From NCBI GenBank assembly GCA_031290625.1, contig JAITND010000052.1, positions 1-52,575 of the forward strand: a stretch of 52,575 bases of DNA, read 5' to 3'. How positions within the stretch are numbered: position 1 is the first letter of the stretch; every line of letters begins with the position of its first letter. Shown here in pieces: positions 41,611 through 51,064 of the stretch. Below the pieces are notes generated by a model, which did no database searches, had not been told where the DNA came from, and saw only the letters and a list, made by a program, of their open reading frames with translations. Both the position numbers and the translations under genes were made by a program. The stretch is from Endomicrobium sp. (lineage in GTDB: Bacteria; Elusimicrobiota; Endomicrobiia; Endomicrobiales; Endomicrobiaceae).

Positions 41611-41850
41611 TTATTTTGTAGCATGGGCTTTAATATAGTCAACTGCGCTTCCTACCGTTTGAATTTTTTCAGCTTCTTCATCGGAAATTTCAATGCTAAA
41701 TTCTTCTTCAAAAGCCATAACAAGCTCTACCGTATCCAAAGAATCTGCTCCCAAATCATTAACAAAAGATGCTCCTACTACTACTTCGGCAGGATCTACG
41801 CCCAACTGTTCAACAATAATTTCTTTTACTCTAGCTTCTAAATCTACCAT
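41611..41850 (-). CDS. acpP: acyl carrier protein
   Basis: 79 residues, acidic, with the phosphopantetheine attachment serine in [19 protein letters not shown] (about residue 38). It carries growing acyl chains for FabD/FabH/FabG/FabF, for PlsX, and possibly for the ceramide-type enzymes further along. An AGGGGGGAC ribosome binding site precedes the ATG, as expected for a highly expressed protein. Confidence 0.97.
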   Translation of the reverse strand: MVDLEARVKEIIVEQLGVDPAEVVVGASFVNDLGADSLDTVELVMAFEEEFSIEISDEEAEKIQTVGSAVDYIKAHATK

Positions 41851-41900
41851 TTGTACGTCCCCCCTTTGTTATATAACTCTTTACTATTATTTTGTACTAC

Positions 41901-41926
41901 TATGCTTCAAGCGCGCGCGAAGCATA
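41901..41926 (-). other. intergenic stem-loop between fabG and acpP
   Basis: Perfect 8-bp inverted repeat TATGCTTC (41901-41908) / GAAGCATA (41919-41926) enclosing a CG-alternating loop, in the 81-base gap before acpP on the minus strand. It has no T tract, so rather than termination it may be an RNA processing or stability element allowing separate high expression of acpP. Confidence 0.55.
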
Positions 41927-41931
41927 CTAAA

Positions 41932-42675
41932 TCACATATACATTCCGCCATTAACTGCTAATACATGTCCGGTAATATAAGACGAATCGCCGCTTGCAAA
42001 AAACAAAGCCGCTTTAGCTATATCTGAAGCTTCGCCCAATCTTGCCAAAGGTATATTTACAGACAACGCGTCTTTTTGTTCTTGAGTCAACTTGTCAGTC
42101 ATAGCCGTACGGATAAACCCCGGTGCAATAGCGTTTACCAAAATGTTTCTTGAAGCAAACTCTCTGGCGCAAGTTTTTGTCATCGCTATAACTCCGCCCT
42201 TTGAAGCGGAATAATTTATCTGTCCGGAATTGCCCGTCTGTCCAACAACAGAAGCTATGTTTATTATTCTGCCTTGTCTGGCTTTAAGCATCGGCTTACT
42301 TGCAGCTTTTATACAATTAAATACGCCCTTAAGATTAACCGCTATAACCGCATCCCACTCAGTTTCGCTCATTCTCAAGACGAGGTTATCTTTAGTTATG
42401 CCTGCATTATTGACTAGTATATCTATTTTGGAAAATTTGTCAAGAGAGGCGTTTACCAAAGATTCGCAATCTTCCAATTTAACTACGTTTGCCGCCGCGG
42501 CGGCAATTTCAACTCCATACTTTGACTTTATTTCATCTGCAGTTTTTTGAGCCAATTCAACATTTATATCAGAGATTATAATCTGCGCTCCCTCCGACGC
42601 AAAAACCTCAGCTATGGATCTTCCTATTCCTTGAGCAGAACCCGTAATAACCGCCGTTTTACTTTGAAGTCTCAT
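41932..42675 (-). CDS. fabG: 3-oxoacyl-ACP reductase
   Basis: FabG reduces 3-ketoacyl-ACP with NADPH. 247-residue classical SDR: TGSAQGIGRSIAEVFA (cofactor loop), NNAGITKDNLVLRMSE (NNAG plus the FabG-typical segment), the active-site Ser/Tyr/Lys in NIASVVGQTGNSGQINYSASKGG, and IAPGFIRTAMTDKL. It overlaps the fabD stop by 4 bases. Confidence 0.96.
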   Translation of the reverse strand: MRLQSKTAVITGSAQGIGRSIAEVFASEGAQIIISDINVELAQKTADEIKSKYGVEIAAAAANVVKLEDCESLVNASLDKFSKIDILVNNAGITKDNLVLRMSETEWDAVIAVNLKGVFNCIKAASKPMLKARQGRIINIASVVGQTGNSGQINYSASKGGVIAMTKTCAREFASRNILVNAIAPGFIRTAMTDKLTQEQKDALSVNIPLARLGEASDIAKAALFFASGDSSYITGHVLAVNGGMYM

Positions 42676-43604
42676 TTATTCAATTCCTCCAACGTTTTTT
42701 CTAAACTCGCGCAATCCTCTATATTTAACGCTTTTTTTGATCTGTCTATTCTTCTTAAAAGCCCTGATAAAATTCTTCCCGGTCCGATTTCTATAAATTT
42801 GTCAAAACCTGAAGAAATAATATTTTTTACGCTTTCGTCCCATTTTACCGGAGATTTAATTTGCTTAACAAGCTTTTCTTTTATCGCATCTTTGGTTGTC
42901 GTTAAAGAAGCGTCGCAATTTGTATAAACTCCAAATTTAGGAGTATTAAAATTATATTTTTCTAGTTCTTTTACCATACCGTCCGACGCCAAAGACATAA
43001 GAGACGAGTGGAAAGGTCCTGAAACATTTAAAACAACAGTTTTTGCAGCGCCAGCGGCAGACGCAAGCTCAACAGCTTTGGCTATTGCGGCGCTAACGCC
43101 GGCTATAACAATCTGTCCTGGAGCATTAAAATTTACAGCCTCGCATACGCCTTCGCTTGAAGACTCTCTGCATATATCTTCAACTGCGGCCGCGTCAAGC
43201 CCAATAATTGCAGCCATTGTCCCTGGATTTGCTTCAGAAGCTTTTTGTATAAATTCGCCTCTGGCTTTTACCATTGATAAGCCGTCTTTAAAATCAAAAA
43301 AGCCTGCGCCGCATAGACTTGAATATTCTCCCAAAGAATGACCGGCGGCCGCAAACTCAACATTTTCAAAGTCATAAAGTTCTTTAAAAACCTCAAATAT
43401 CGCCATACTCGCTGTAAAAATTGCAGGCTGAGCATGCTTTGTAAGAGTTAAATTTTCTTGAGGTCCTTCAAAAATAATCTTTTTAAGTTCATCGCCGGCT
43501 AAGTCTATTATTTCCTTAGCTTTTGGATACTCTTGGTAAAGATCTTTTCCCATTCCTACGCATTGAGATCCTTGACCGGGAAACATTAACGCTATTTTTG
43601 ACAT
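42672..43604 (-). CDS. fabD: malonyl-CoA:ACP transacylase
   Basis: FabD loads malonyl groups onto ACP. Start chosen at ATG 43602-43604 (MSKIALMFPGQGSQ) behind GAAGAGGAA; the frame is open to 43619. 310 residues with FPGQGSQCVGMG, the nucleophile AAGHSLGEYSSLCGAG (about residue 90) and the catalytic His in VSGPFHSSLM. It sits between fabH and fabG. Confidence 0.95.
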   Translation of the reverse strand: MSKIALMFPGQGSQCVGMGKDLYQEYPKAKEIIDLAGDELKKIIFEGPQENLTLTKHAQPAIFTASMAIFEVFKELYDFENVEFAAAGHSLGEYSSLCGAGFFDFKDGLSMVKARGEFIQKASEANPGTMAAIIGLDAAAVEDICRESSSEGVCEAVNFNAPGQIVIAGVSAAIAKAVELASAAGAAKTVVLNVSGPFHSSLMSLASDGMVKELEKYNFNTPKFGVYTNCDASLTTTKDAIKEKLVKQIKSPVKWDESVKNIISSGFDKFIEIGPGRILSGLLRRIDRSKKALNIEDCASLEKTLEELNK

Positions 43605-43622
43605 TATATTCCTCTTCAAATT

Positions 43623-44612
43623 TTAAATTCTAACTATAGAAGCGCCCCACGTAAAACCGCCGCCAAATGCAACCATCTCAACCAAATCGCCTCGCTTAAC
43701 CCTTCCTGTCTTTATTGCTTCGTCAAGCGCCGTTATGGTAGTAGCTGACGAGATATTTCCTGTTTTGTGGATATTTACAAAAACTCTGTCCATTGAAATA
43801 TCAAGCTTTTTAGCTACAGCTTCAATTATTCTCATATTTGCCTGATGAGGAATAAAGAGACTTATATCTTCTAGTTTCTTACCTGAAAGTTCTAAAGCTT
43901 TTTGAGCGGCCAAAGCCATTTTTGGAACCGCCGCTTTAAAAACATCTTTGCCCTGCATTTTCATTGTATGAAGATTTTGATTAACAGTCTCTATTGTAGT
44001 AGGATTGGCAGAGCCTCCGCCTGGTATAAAGAGTAGATCCGAATAAGATCCATCTGCGCCAAGATACACTGACAAAACATCATCGCTTTCTTCAGAAGCT
44101 GACAAAACCATTGCGCCAGCTCCATCGCCAAATAAAACGCATGTATTTCTGTCATTCCAATCAGTAATCTTTGAGAGAGTTTCCGAACCGACCAACAAAA
44201 CAGTCTTATACAACCCCGAACTTATGAATGCTTTTGCCATTGCAATACCATAAATAAAACCGCTGCAAGCGGCAGATAAATCAAAAGCCGGAATAGAATT
44301 AATTCCTAGTTTTTTCTGTAAGAAACATGCCGTTGACGGAAAAAACATATCAGGCGTAATTGTCGCTACAAGTATTAAATCTATTTGCTCTGGATAAATA
44401 TTTGAAGATTTTAAGGCTTCTAAAGAAGCCATATAAGCAAGATCTGAAACGGTTTCGTTTCTTTCGGAAATTCGTCTTTCCTTAATACCCGTCCTTATTT
44501 TTATCCATTCGTCGGAAGTATCAACCATCTTTTCCAAATCGGCGTTAGTAAGAACTTTTTTTGGAAAATACAAGCCGGTGCCTAAAATTTTCACGCCAAA
44601 TTTTTTGTTCAT
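43623..44612 (-). CDS. fabH: 3-oxoacyl-ACP synthase III
   Basis: FabH starts fatty-acid synthesis by condensing an acyl-CoA primer with malonyl-ACP. 329 residues: GTGLYFPKKVLTN, the catalytic Cys in DLSAACSGFIYGIA (about residue 115), FGDGAGAMVL, His in FIPHQANMRI and Asn in NIHKTGNISSAT. Primer preference (acetyl versus branched) cannot be read from sequence. It follows plsX by 25 bases. Confidence 0.96.
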   Translation of the reverse strand: MNKKFGVKILGTGLYFPKKVLTNADLEKMVDTSDEWIKIRTGIKERRISERNETVSDLAYMASLEALKSSNIYPEQIDLILVATITPDMFFPSTACFLQKKLGINSIPAFDLSAACSGFIYGIAMAKAFISSGLYKTVLLVGSETLSKITDWNDRNTCVLFGDGAGAMVLSASEESDDVLSVYLGADGSYSDLLFIPGGGSANPTTIETVNQNLHTMKMQGKDVFKAAVPKMALAAQKALELSGKKLEDISLFIPHQANMRIIEAVAKKLDISMDRVFVNIHKTGNISSATTITALDEAIKTGRVKRGDLVEMVAFGGGFTWGASIVRI

Positions 44613-44637
44613 TTGTTATGCGGCCTTTAATTTCAGT

Positions 44638-45648
44638 CTATTTTGATTTTGCTATGGCTTTTTTTATATCTTTTGTGAGATTATGTTCGGCAGCTTTTGC
44701 TCCGGCAAAAATGGCATTTTTAACGGCTTTGCAGTTTGAACTTCCGTGTCCAACTATACAAACGCCATCAACTCCCAAAAGAGGAGCTCCGCCACATTCG
44801 CTGTAATCCACCTTTTTTCTCAAATCCTTTATGACAAACCATAAAAAAGGAAGAGAAGCCCACGCTACAGGATGTTTCTTAAGCGCTTGCCTAATAAGTT
44901 TAAAGAGAACCTCTGCAAGACCTTCGCCAAACTTTAATATAACATTTCCCACAAAACCATCGCATATCACTACGTCTGCTTTTGATTTGGGAATATCCCT
45001 ACCTTCAACATTGCCGACAAAGTTAATATCGGCTTTTTTGAGAAGTTCAAATGCAGCTAACGTAAGCTCATTGCCTTTTGTATCCTCTTCGCCAACTGAA
45101 ACAAGTCCAACTCTTGGTCTTTTAATGCCAGTAATCTTCTCACAAAACAAACTTGCCATTATTCCAAACTGAAGAAGATATTCTGGTTTGCAATCGACAT
45201 TAGCGCCCATATCTGCAATTATACAGTGTCCGTCTATGGTAGGAAAAGTTGTTGAAATAGCAGGTCTAAGCACGCCGTCTATTCTCTTCAAATAAAATAA
45301 CGCAGCCGCCATAACGGCTCCGGAATTTCCCATTGAAACAAAAGCGTCAGCTTTACCGTCGGCGACAAATTTTGCGCAAACAGATAAAGACGAGTCTTTT
45401 TTTTGGCGAACAGCTTTAGCAGGATGTTCGTCCATAAAAACAATTTCCGTCGCATTAACTATTTCTATATCAAGAGATGCGACATTATAACGTTTTGCAT
45501 ACTTTGACATTTCTTCAGCTAAAAGCTTTTCCGGACCGACAAGCAAAATTTTGTATCCTGATCCTGATTCTTTCGCCGCTAAAATTGCGCCTTCAACAGT
45601 AGAAACCGGAGCAAAATCGCCACCCATCGCGTCAAGCGCAATTATCAT
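44638..45648 (-). CDS. plsX: phosphate acyltransferase PlsX
   Basis: PlsX converts acyl-ACP to acyl-phosphate, the donor for PlsY in phospholipid synthesis. 336 residues beginning IIALDAMGGDFAPVSTVEGA, with MSMGNSGAVMA-type loop (VSMGNSGAVMAAALF), ADMGANVDCKPEYLLQFG, LVSVGEEDTKGNEL and CDGFVGNVILKFGEG. It overlaps rpmF by one base, a conserved rpmF-plsX-fab arrangement. Confidence 0.96.
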   Translation of the reverse strand: MIIALDAMGGDFAPVSTVEGAILAAKESGSGYKILLVGPEKLLAEEMSKYAKRYNVASLDIEIVNATEIVFMDEHPAKAVRQKKDSSLSVCAKFVADGKADAFVSMGNSGAVMAAALFYLKRIDGVLRPAISTTFPTIDGHCIIADMGANVDCKPEYLLQFGIMASLFCEKITGIKRPRVGLVSVGEEDTKGNELTLAAFELLKKADINFVGNVEGRDIPKSKADVVICDGFVGNVILKFGEGLAEVLFKLIRQALKKHPVAWASLPFLWFVIKDLRKKVDYSECGGAPLLGVDGVCIVGHGSSNCKAVKNAIFAGAKAAEHNLTKDIKKAIAKSK

Positions 45649-45872
45649 TATTTCTCAACCTCTTGCTGAGTTTGCTCTTCTTGAACTTTCTTAACTTTTT
45701 TAGCAACTATAAGCTTACCATCGTAGAAACCGCACTCTGGGCATACTCTGTGAGGCATCTTTGCCGCGCCACAATTAGAGCACTTACTCGCGTTTGGAGC
45801 GTCTAATTTTGAATTTGCCGATCTCCTGCAATCCCTACGATGAGGGGTATGTTTTCTTTTTGGATTTGGCAT
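45648..45872 (-). CDS. rpmF: 50S ribosomal protein L32
   Basis: 74 residues starting MPNPKRKHTPHRRDCRRSAN, the L32 signature, with two Cys pairs (CSNCGAAKMPHRVCPECGFY) forming a zinc ribbon. A C-terminal Lys/Glu tail makes it slightly longer than the usual ~60 residues. Located between DUF177 and plsX as in many bacteria. Confidence 0.96.
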   Translation of the reverse strand: MPNPKRKHTPHRRDCRRSANSKLDAPNASKCSNCGAAKMPHRVCPECGFYDGKLIVAKKVKKVQEEQTQQEVEK

Positions 45873-45877
45873 CTTTT

Positions 45878-46354
45878 TTACTTCCTCCGCTTATTATTTA
45901 ACAATTCTTTCCATCTTTCTTTCGCTGATTCGTCAATACTATCGGCGCAATCGCAAGAATTATTCTTTTTATTACGTCTTCCGCAAATTTTACATATTCC
46001 AAGACAATCTTTACCGCACACATGCTTCATAGGCATTTCAAGCAATAACAGCTGACGGACTTCTTCGCCAACATCAACTTTCCCGTCGACTGTCTCAATA
46101 TCGGCATTTATAAGGATTTCAATCTGACGTTTATATAGGGCAAGACAACGAGAACACTCAAGCTCAACAAAACCCTTTATCGTTGCGCTTATATATATAG
46201 ATTCTTCACAAGACTTTAAAGCTCTAAAAGAAACAAGAACGTCAGTCTTTACGCCTATATCGCCGTTATATTTGCAATCTTTAACTTCAACCGTATCAGT
46301 TTTCAAAAAATCTGATAAACTTACTGTTAATTCTATCATTGAAATTCTAAACAT
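45878..46354 (-). CDS. DUF177 (YceD-like) protein
   Basis: 158 residues with the YceD/DUF177 pattern: a beta-rich N-terminal half, VELECSRCLALYKRQIEI (CxxC) and a second cluster CGKDCLGICKICGRRNKKNNSCDC near the C-terminus (DCxGxCxxCGxxxN). This family lies next to rpmF in many genomes; in plants and E. coli it is linked to 23S rRNA accumulation. A second in-frame Met (MIELTV) five codons in could be the start. Confidence 0.9.
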   Translation of the reverse strand: MFRISMIELTVSLSDFLKTDTVEVKDCKYNGDIGVKTDVLVSFRALKSCEESIYISATIKGFVELECSRCLALYKRQIEILINADIETVDGKVDVGEEVRQLLLLEMPMKHVCGKDCLGICKICGRRNKKNNSCDCADSIDESAKERWKELLNNKRRK

Positions 46355-46386
46355 TTTAATATGTTCGGCAGCCTATTGTCAATTAT

Positions 46387-47598
46387 TTAATTATCGTTTT
46401 CTATGACCTTACGAGATTCTCTTGCTATCATCAACTCTTCATTTGTAGGTATAACCAAAACTTTTACTCTTGAGTTGTCTGTAGATATAACTCTCTCTTC
46501 GCTTGAACGCTCTTTATTTTTTTCAACGTTTATTTCTATTCCAAGAGAGCTTAAATTTTTACAAACAGCCTCTCTAACAAGAGCTGAATTCTCTCCTATT
46601 CCGGCAGTAAATATCAAAGCGTCGGCTCCGTTTAATACTCCATAATAAGCGCTTATGTATTTTTTTATACTGTAAACAAGCATGTTAAAAGCAAGCTCCG
46701 CTTTTTTGTCGCCTTCCGAAACCGCTTTAAGGATATCTCTCATGTCAGCCGAAAGCCCCGACACGCCCGCTAATCCGCTTTTGTTATTCATCAAGTCATT
46801 TAGTGTTTTAGCATCTTTGTACTGAGGATATTGCTCTATTAGATAAGTTGTTATAGCAGGATCAATATCTCCGCATCTTGTACCCATAACCACGCCCTGT
46901 AAAGGAGTAAAACCCATGGAAGTATCTATAACTTTGCCGTTTTCTATAGCCGTTATACTGCTGCCATTCCCAAGATGCGCAGTTATCAATTTCAACTCGC
47001 TCAAAGGTTTACAAAGCAAAGTCGCCGCTCTCTGAGAAACATAATTGTGAGATGTCCCGTGGAAACCGTATCTTCTTATGCGATCTTTTTCATAAAATTC
47101 GTAAGGAAGAGCGTACATATAAGCATAATCAGGCATTGTTTGATGAAACGCCGTATCAAAAACCAAAACAGATGGTATTCCCGGAAGCATTTTTTCAACG
47201 GCAACTATACCGGCATAATGAGCTGGAGTATGTAAAGGAGCTATTGAAAAACATTCTTTTAACCCTTCTTTAACTTTATCTGTAACCAAAACAGACTTTG
47301 AGAATTTATCTCCGCCGTGAACTATTCTGTGGCCAACTACAAATATTTCGCTGACATCTGAAATTATACCCCTATTTTTATCTAACAATTCCCTTATTAT
47401 CAATTCCACAGCTTCCGTATGATTTGCAACTTTTACAGCTTCTTGTTTCTCTTCACTGTTTATGTCCCGTCTTTTATAGAAAGCCTCTGGCAGCCCTACG
47501 CGCTCAATTAAACCCCAAGCTGCTTTCTTCTCGCTTTCCATCTCAAACAGAGTATACTTAACAGACGACGAACCGCAATTAACTATTAATGCTTTCAT
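46387..47598 (-). CDS. ackA: acetate kinase
   Basis: AckA interconverts acetyl phosphate + ADP and acetate + ATP. 403 residues: [15 protein letters not shown] at the N-terminus, [65 protein letters not shown]-like and [12 protein letters not shown] blocks, all standard. pta is not adjacent. It is the first gene behind a near-consensus promoter at 47699-47727, so acetate formation and the fatty-acid operon may share a transcript. Confidence 0.97.
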   Translation of the reverse strand: MKALIVNCGSSSVKYTLFEMESEKKAAWGLIERVGLPEAFYKRRDINSEEKQEAVKVANHTEAVELIIRELLDKNRGIISDVSEIFVVGHRIVHGGDKFSKSVLVTDKVKEGLKECFSIAPLHTPAHYAGIVAVEKMLPGIPSVLVFDTAFHQTMPDYAYMYALPYEFYEKDRIRRYGFHGTSHNYVSQRAATLLCKPLSELKLITAHLGNGSSITAIENGKVIDTSMGFTPLQGVVMGTRCGDIDPAITTYLIEQYPQYKDAKTLNDLMNNKSGLAGVSGLSADMRDILKAVSEGDKKAELAFNMLVYSIKKYISAYYGVLNGADALIFTAGIGENSALVREAVCKNLSSLGIEINVEKNKERSSEERVISTDNSRVKVLVIPTNEELMIARESRKVIENDN

Positions 47599-47909
47599 AA
47601 TACTACAAACCCCTTTTTTGCAATTTTACCACATAATATTTCATTCCCATAATGCATACGGCGTATAAACATTCGCATAAGTTTATATGCCTCGCGCCTT
47701 TATAGTATTTTTTCAATTTATTGTCAACAAATATCAGAGTAAATTTGAGTTTAATTATATTTTTAATTTTGTAGCAATAGTTCTAAATTCTAAATTAGTC
47801 CGCTTTTGAATTTTAAATAACATAGGAAATATTTTTCACAAAATTTTCACAAGTTTCATATCCAAAAAATAATAAATTAAGTATACTTTATTCAATAGAA
47901 TAGGTATTT
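47599..47909. other. divergent intergenic region between ackA and the repeat protein gene
   Basis: About 310 bases, very AT-rich, no gene. It holds the ackA promoter (minus strand, 47699-47727) and an about 90-base ackA leader with short inverted repeats (GCATA...TATGC and ATACGGCGTAT around 47653-47690), plus a possible plus-strand -10 (TATACT, 47881-47886) just upstream of the 47910 gene. Confidence 0.6.
47699..47727 (-). promoter_or_regulatory. sigma70-type promoter of ackA and downstream operon
   Basis: On the minus strand TTGACA (47727-47722), a 17-base spacer, then TATAAA (47704-47699): consensus -35, optimal spacing and one mismatch in the -10. Transcription would start near 47690, leaving an about 90-base leader before the ackA ATG at 47598. 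Confidence 0.85.
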
Positions 47910-48701
47910 ATGAAGAAATATATTAGTTTGTTAGTTATCCTCGCATTGTTACTTACGCCTATGAAGGCGGCATTTGCTGCGACTAGTTCTCAGCCTTTTG
48001 AGCTACAATCTTGGCCTGATTATTTGAAAGAGAGGCGAGAAACAATTGCTGCGACTGGTTCTGAGCTTTCTCTGTCGCAACTTTGGTCTGATTATTCGGA
48101 AAAGAGGCGAGAAACAATTGCTGCGGCTAGTTCTCAGCCGCAATCTTGGTCTGATTATTCGGAAAAGAGGCTGGCAATAATTTTGGTCGGGCTACTGCTA
48201 GTCGGCGGTATCGTGCTAACTTGTTGTCGCAAAAGTAATTCAAATAATTCAGAAGAAAATAATATAATTGCTCAAATAGAAGAAGAAAATAATATAATTG
48301 CTCAAATAGAAAATGAACCTTACCGCTCTTCTACTCTTTTGCCTGTGCAGTTTACAAGGAATCATTATTATTATCAGCAAAGATACGAGTCTTTCATACC
48401 TGGCGACTGCGGCTTATTTGCTGTTAGAAGATTACTACGCCATGCAAAATTATTAGGTATGGAAGTCCCAGACTTGAGTAATATGTCAAATCAAGACCTT
48501 CGGAACCGAATGGTAGATACGGCGAATAAAAAGTATCCTGCTGATATTGATAGGCACAAACTTTACAGAACCCCTGGAACATACTTAACAACTGAAGTTG
48601 TCAAATGTCTACTGCTATCCCTAAATATTCCCGAGGAGCGCATTATTTTTAAAGGCAGCGACGCAGATCAAGACAATAGAATACCTTCTTGCCTTCTTTA
48701 G
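47910..48701 (+). CDS. repeat-bearing, membrane-anchored protein with a Cys-protease-like DCGLF box
   Basis: 263 residues, not assignable to a named family. Order of parts: signal peptide (1-23, LLVILALLLTPMKAAFA), three imperfect repeats of QSWSDYSEKRRETIAA type (about 33-87), a transmembrane helix (88-104), then tandem ENNIIAQIEE copies (about 116-134), and a globular part with SFIPGDCGLFAVRRLLRHAK (Cys167). The PGDC-GLFA box recalls catalytic-cysteine motifs of OTU (GDCLF) or Ulp1/C48 (DCGLF) peptidases. A downstream His-bearing block is not visible, and the frame ends abruptly at IPSCLL. In another frame (about 48681-48760) SLVDECVIFRIPILWSLNKT could be its lost end. It is the only plus-strand gene of the region. 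Confidence 0.55.
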   Translation: MKKYISLLVILALLLTPMKAAFAATSSQPFELQSWPDYLKERRETIAATGSELSLSQLWSDYSEKRRETIAAASSQPQSWSDYSEKRLAIILVGLLLVGGIVLTCCRKSNSNNSEENNIIAQIEEENNIIAQIENEPYRSSTLLPVQFTRNHYYYQQRYESFIPGDCGLFAVRRLLRHAKLLGMEVPDLSNMSNQDLRNRMVDTANKKYPADIDRHKLYRTPGTYLTTEVVKCLLLSLNIPEERIIFKGSDADQDNRIPSCLL

Positions 48702-48742
48702 TTGATGAATGCGTGATTTTCCGCATTCCAATATTGTGGTCG

Positions 48743-50027
48743 TTAAACAAAACGCTCCTTGCTTAATATAGTTGCCAAAGTTTTTGCGTCCGTCATATTC
48801 TTCTCAATAAAAGAATATTCCCAAGCTCCGTATCTGCCTATTGAAAAAATCCCATGTTCTTTTAAAAACTCTTTTATAATTTGAATAGATTTCTTTCTTT
48901 TGCTGTCAAAAATCACGTAAGCGTAAGGAATATCTATAATATTTACAGTTGTTATCTTGTCAGCCTTTCTTATAAAACCAAGATTTTTAAAATCGTCTAA
49001 CAAATTTTCAATATTTTTATACTTCTCATTCAATGAAGAAAACTCAACATAAAAGCTGTAACAGTTCTTTGGCACATTTGCGGCATTGACATTTGAATAA
49101 ACGCCCGCTCTGTAAAAAGAAAATTGAGGTTCATGAAAATATATCCAATGTTTGTCTTTAAGTTTTTTTGGAATACCTTTTTCTGATTTGACGCCTATAT
49201 TAACGCATCTCACAGAGTTTGATAATAGATTTTTTACCGCGCTTTTAACATTTGAGGGAACATTCATTAAACTCAGGCAATGCTTGAGTTGAAACAATTC
49301 TGTTGTATTTGTAAGTCTTTCCGGAAGAACACAAAATAATTTTATTTTGTATGTCTATTTTTTGCGTTTTAGAATTTAAATTAACTTTTACTTCTTTCGT
49401 AAGACCATCTATTAACGCTCCGCAGCCATTAACTTTAGGATAGTAAAATACGCTGTTGTAGCCATCATACCTCTTTTTGTTTTTTGAGTATGCGGCCTTT
49501 ACTATGATTTCTGCATCAGGCTTTGGAACAAATTCGCCCGTCCATTCCGTAGTCATTTTGTTTAAATCATAATCCCACAGTTTTCTATTATACGGCTTCA
49601 TGAAATATTTTGTTATGCCCTGTCCAAACATAGCTTCTGACCAACGCAAAAAAGGCATCGACGCTGAAATTTTAACATCTTTTCTTTTGAGTATACCGTT
49701 AACGCATTCTTTTTTCGTTTTATCGTCAAGATAATAAAGATTTGCTTGAAAAGGATATGGAATAAATTTATTTTTTGCATATATTGCTGCATTTCTGTCT
49801 ATTTTACAAAACCCTCCGGTCAATTTTTCTATCGTTTTTTTTATTTCTTCATCTTTAACATGTATAAAATGCCCAGAACAGTCAAAAACAAAGCCGTCTT
49901 CATAAAACGAAGCGCAAAGCCCTCCCGCATAAGACTTTTCTTCTAAAACTTCATAAGGTTTTTTTAGAAAATAAGCGGCCGCCAATCCGCTTATTCCTGC
50001 GCCTATTATTATTATCTTTTCTTTCAT
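48743..50027 (-). pseudogene. FAD-dependent oxidoreductase / UDP-galactopyranose-mutase-like, frameshifted
   Basis: Two overlapping frames (50027-49245 and 49297-48743) read as one protein of about 425 residues. The first has the FAD-binding IIIGAGISGLAAAYFL, YAGGLCASFYEDGFVFDCSGHFIH and FMKPYNRKLWDYDLNKMTTEW, as in protoporphyrinogen-oxidase/UGM-like amine oxidoreductases found in polysaccharide loci. The second continues with LMNVPSNVKSAVKNLLSN and ends ..SIGRYGAWEYSFIEKNM. Removing one T from TTT (about 49267) restores QALPELMNVPSNV. Its position beside glycan genes suggests a sugar-modifying role. Confidence 0.8.
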
Positions 50028-50986
50028 TTAATCTACCTTAACGGAAGCAAGAGTTATGCTTAAAACCCATATAGCGACTGTTACTGAAACAAAAAGTATT
50101 AACGAACAGCCTGTCGTTAACGAGGTAAACAAATAAGCGCAAACAGAAAAAAATATACTTGCGGCGAAAGTTATAATCAGAATTTTTTTCTTGAAAAACC
50201 CAGTTTCTCAAGACGCAAAGCATAATGCTCTTTACTCCCTAAAAATGGCAATTTCCCTTTGCGTATTCTGCATATGCTGACTAAAATAGTTTCATAAATA
50301 GGAATAGCGAGTATAAATAATGGAGCAAAGATTCCAAAACTGTTTATTGAACAATAAGACGTTCCCATAGCGATGCTTGCCATTACAAAGCCAACAAATA
50401 AACTTCCAGCGTCTCCCATAAATATTTTCTTTGATTTAGATAGATTAAACGGCAAAAAGCCAAGAATTGCCCCAGCCAAAGCTATAGAGCAAAAATTGAC
50501 GTAAAACATTTTGCTCGGCATTGCATAAAGAAAAAAGCAAACGACGCTATAGCGGCAATGCCGCCTGAAAGTCCGTCCATTATGTCTATAATATCAAAAG
50601 CGTTTGTTACGCCGACTATCCATATAACGCTTACAAGGCAAGACAGCCAGCGTATTGGAATAAAATTGATTCTTATATCAAAACAAAAAACAACGATTGA
50701 AGCGGCAAGAAACTGTAATAATAATTTCGGTTTAAAACCAAGACCTTTTAACTTCGCATCGTCAATTAAACCAAGCAAGCACAATATTAGAGAGCCGTAT
50801 AGTATTCCTCTTAAATTTCTTAAAGTTAAAATAGGGGGTGCTGATTTTATGAGTTTTTATATTTGAAGAAGGAGCGTCCAAAACCTTGAACTTAACGGCA
50901 AAAAACCTGCAAACTGGCGCTAACAAAAACGAACTTAACAGAGCCGAAAAAAACGCAAAAAGATAAAGGGAAGTCTCGTTCATCAT
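50028..50986 (-). pseudogene. WecA/TagO-type polyprenyl-phosphate sugar-1-phosphate transferase, three frameshifts
   Basis: Four pieces in different frames form one MraY/WecA-family membrane protein: N-terminal helix and VLDAPSSNIKTHKISTP, LCLLGLIDDAKLKGLGF and NAFDIIDIMDGLSGG (Mg-binding Asp motifs), FMGDAGSLFVGFVMASIA, GSKEHYALRLEKLGFSR, and a last part ending LSITLASVKVD-TAA at 50028. Each break is in a homopolymer: an extra C in CCCCC near 50839, a T-run change near 50530, one A lost from an A run near 50187. The enzyme would start O-antigen or other glycan assembly on undecaprenyl phosphate. It stops immediately before the ATG of the FAD gene, so they were one operon. Confidence 0.85.
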
Positions 50987-51064
50987 TTTTCCTCGTTCTC
51001 ATAAATTCTTATCGACATAACGACAGATTTAGATCAATTGTCGGCGATATAAATCTTGAATAAA

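Noticed and set aside
42672-43619. Longer start of fabD at 43619
   Set aside because: The GAAGAGGAA ribosome binding site and the family N-terminus (MSKIALMFPGQG) support 43604.
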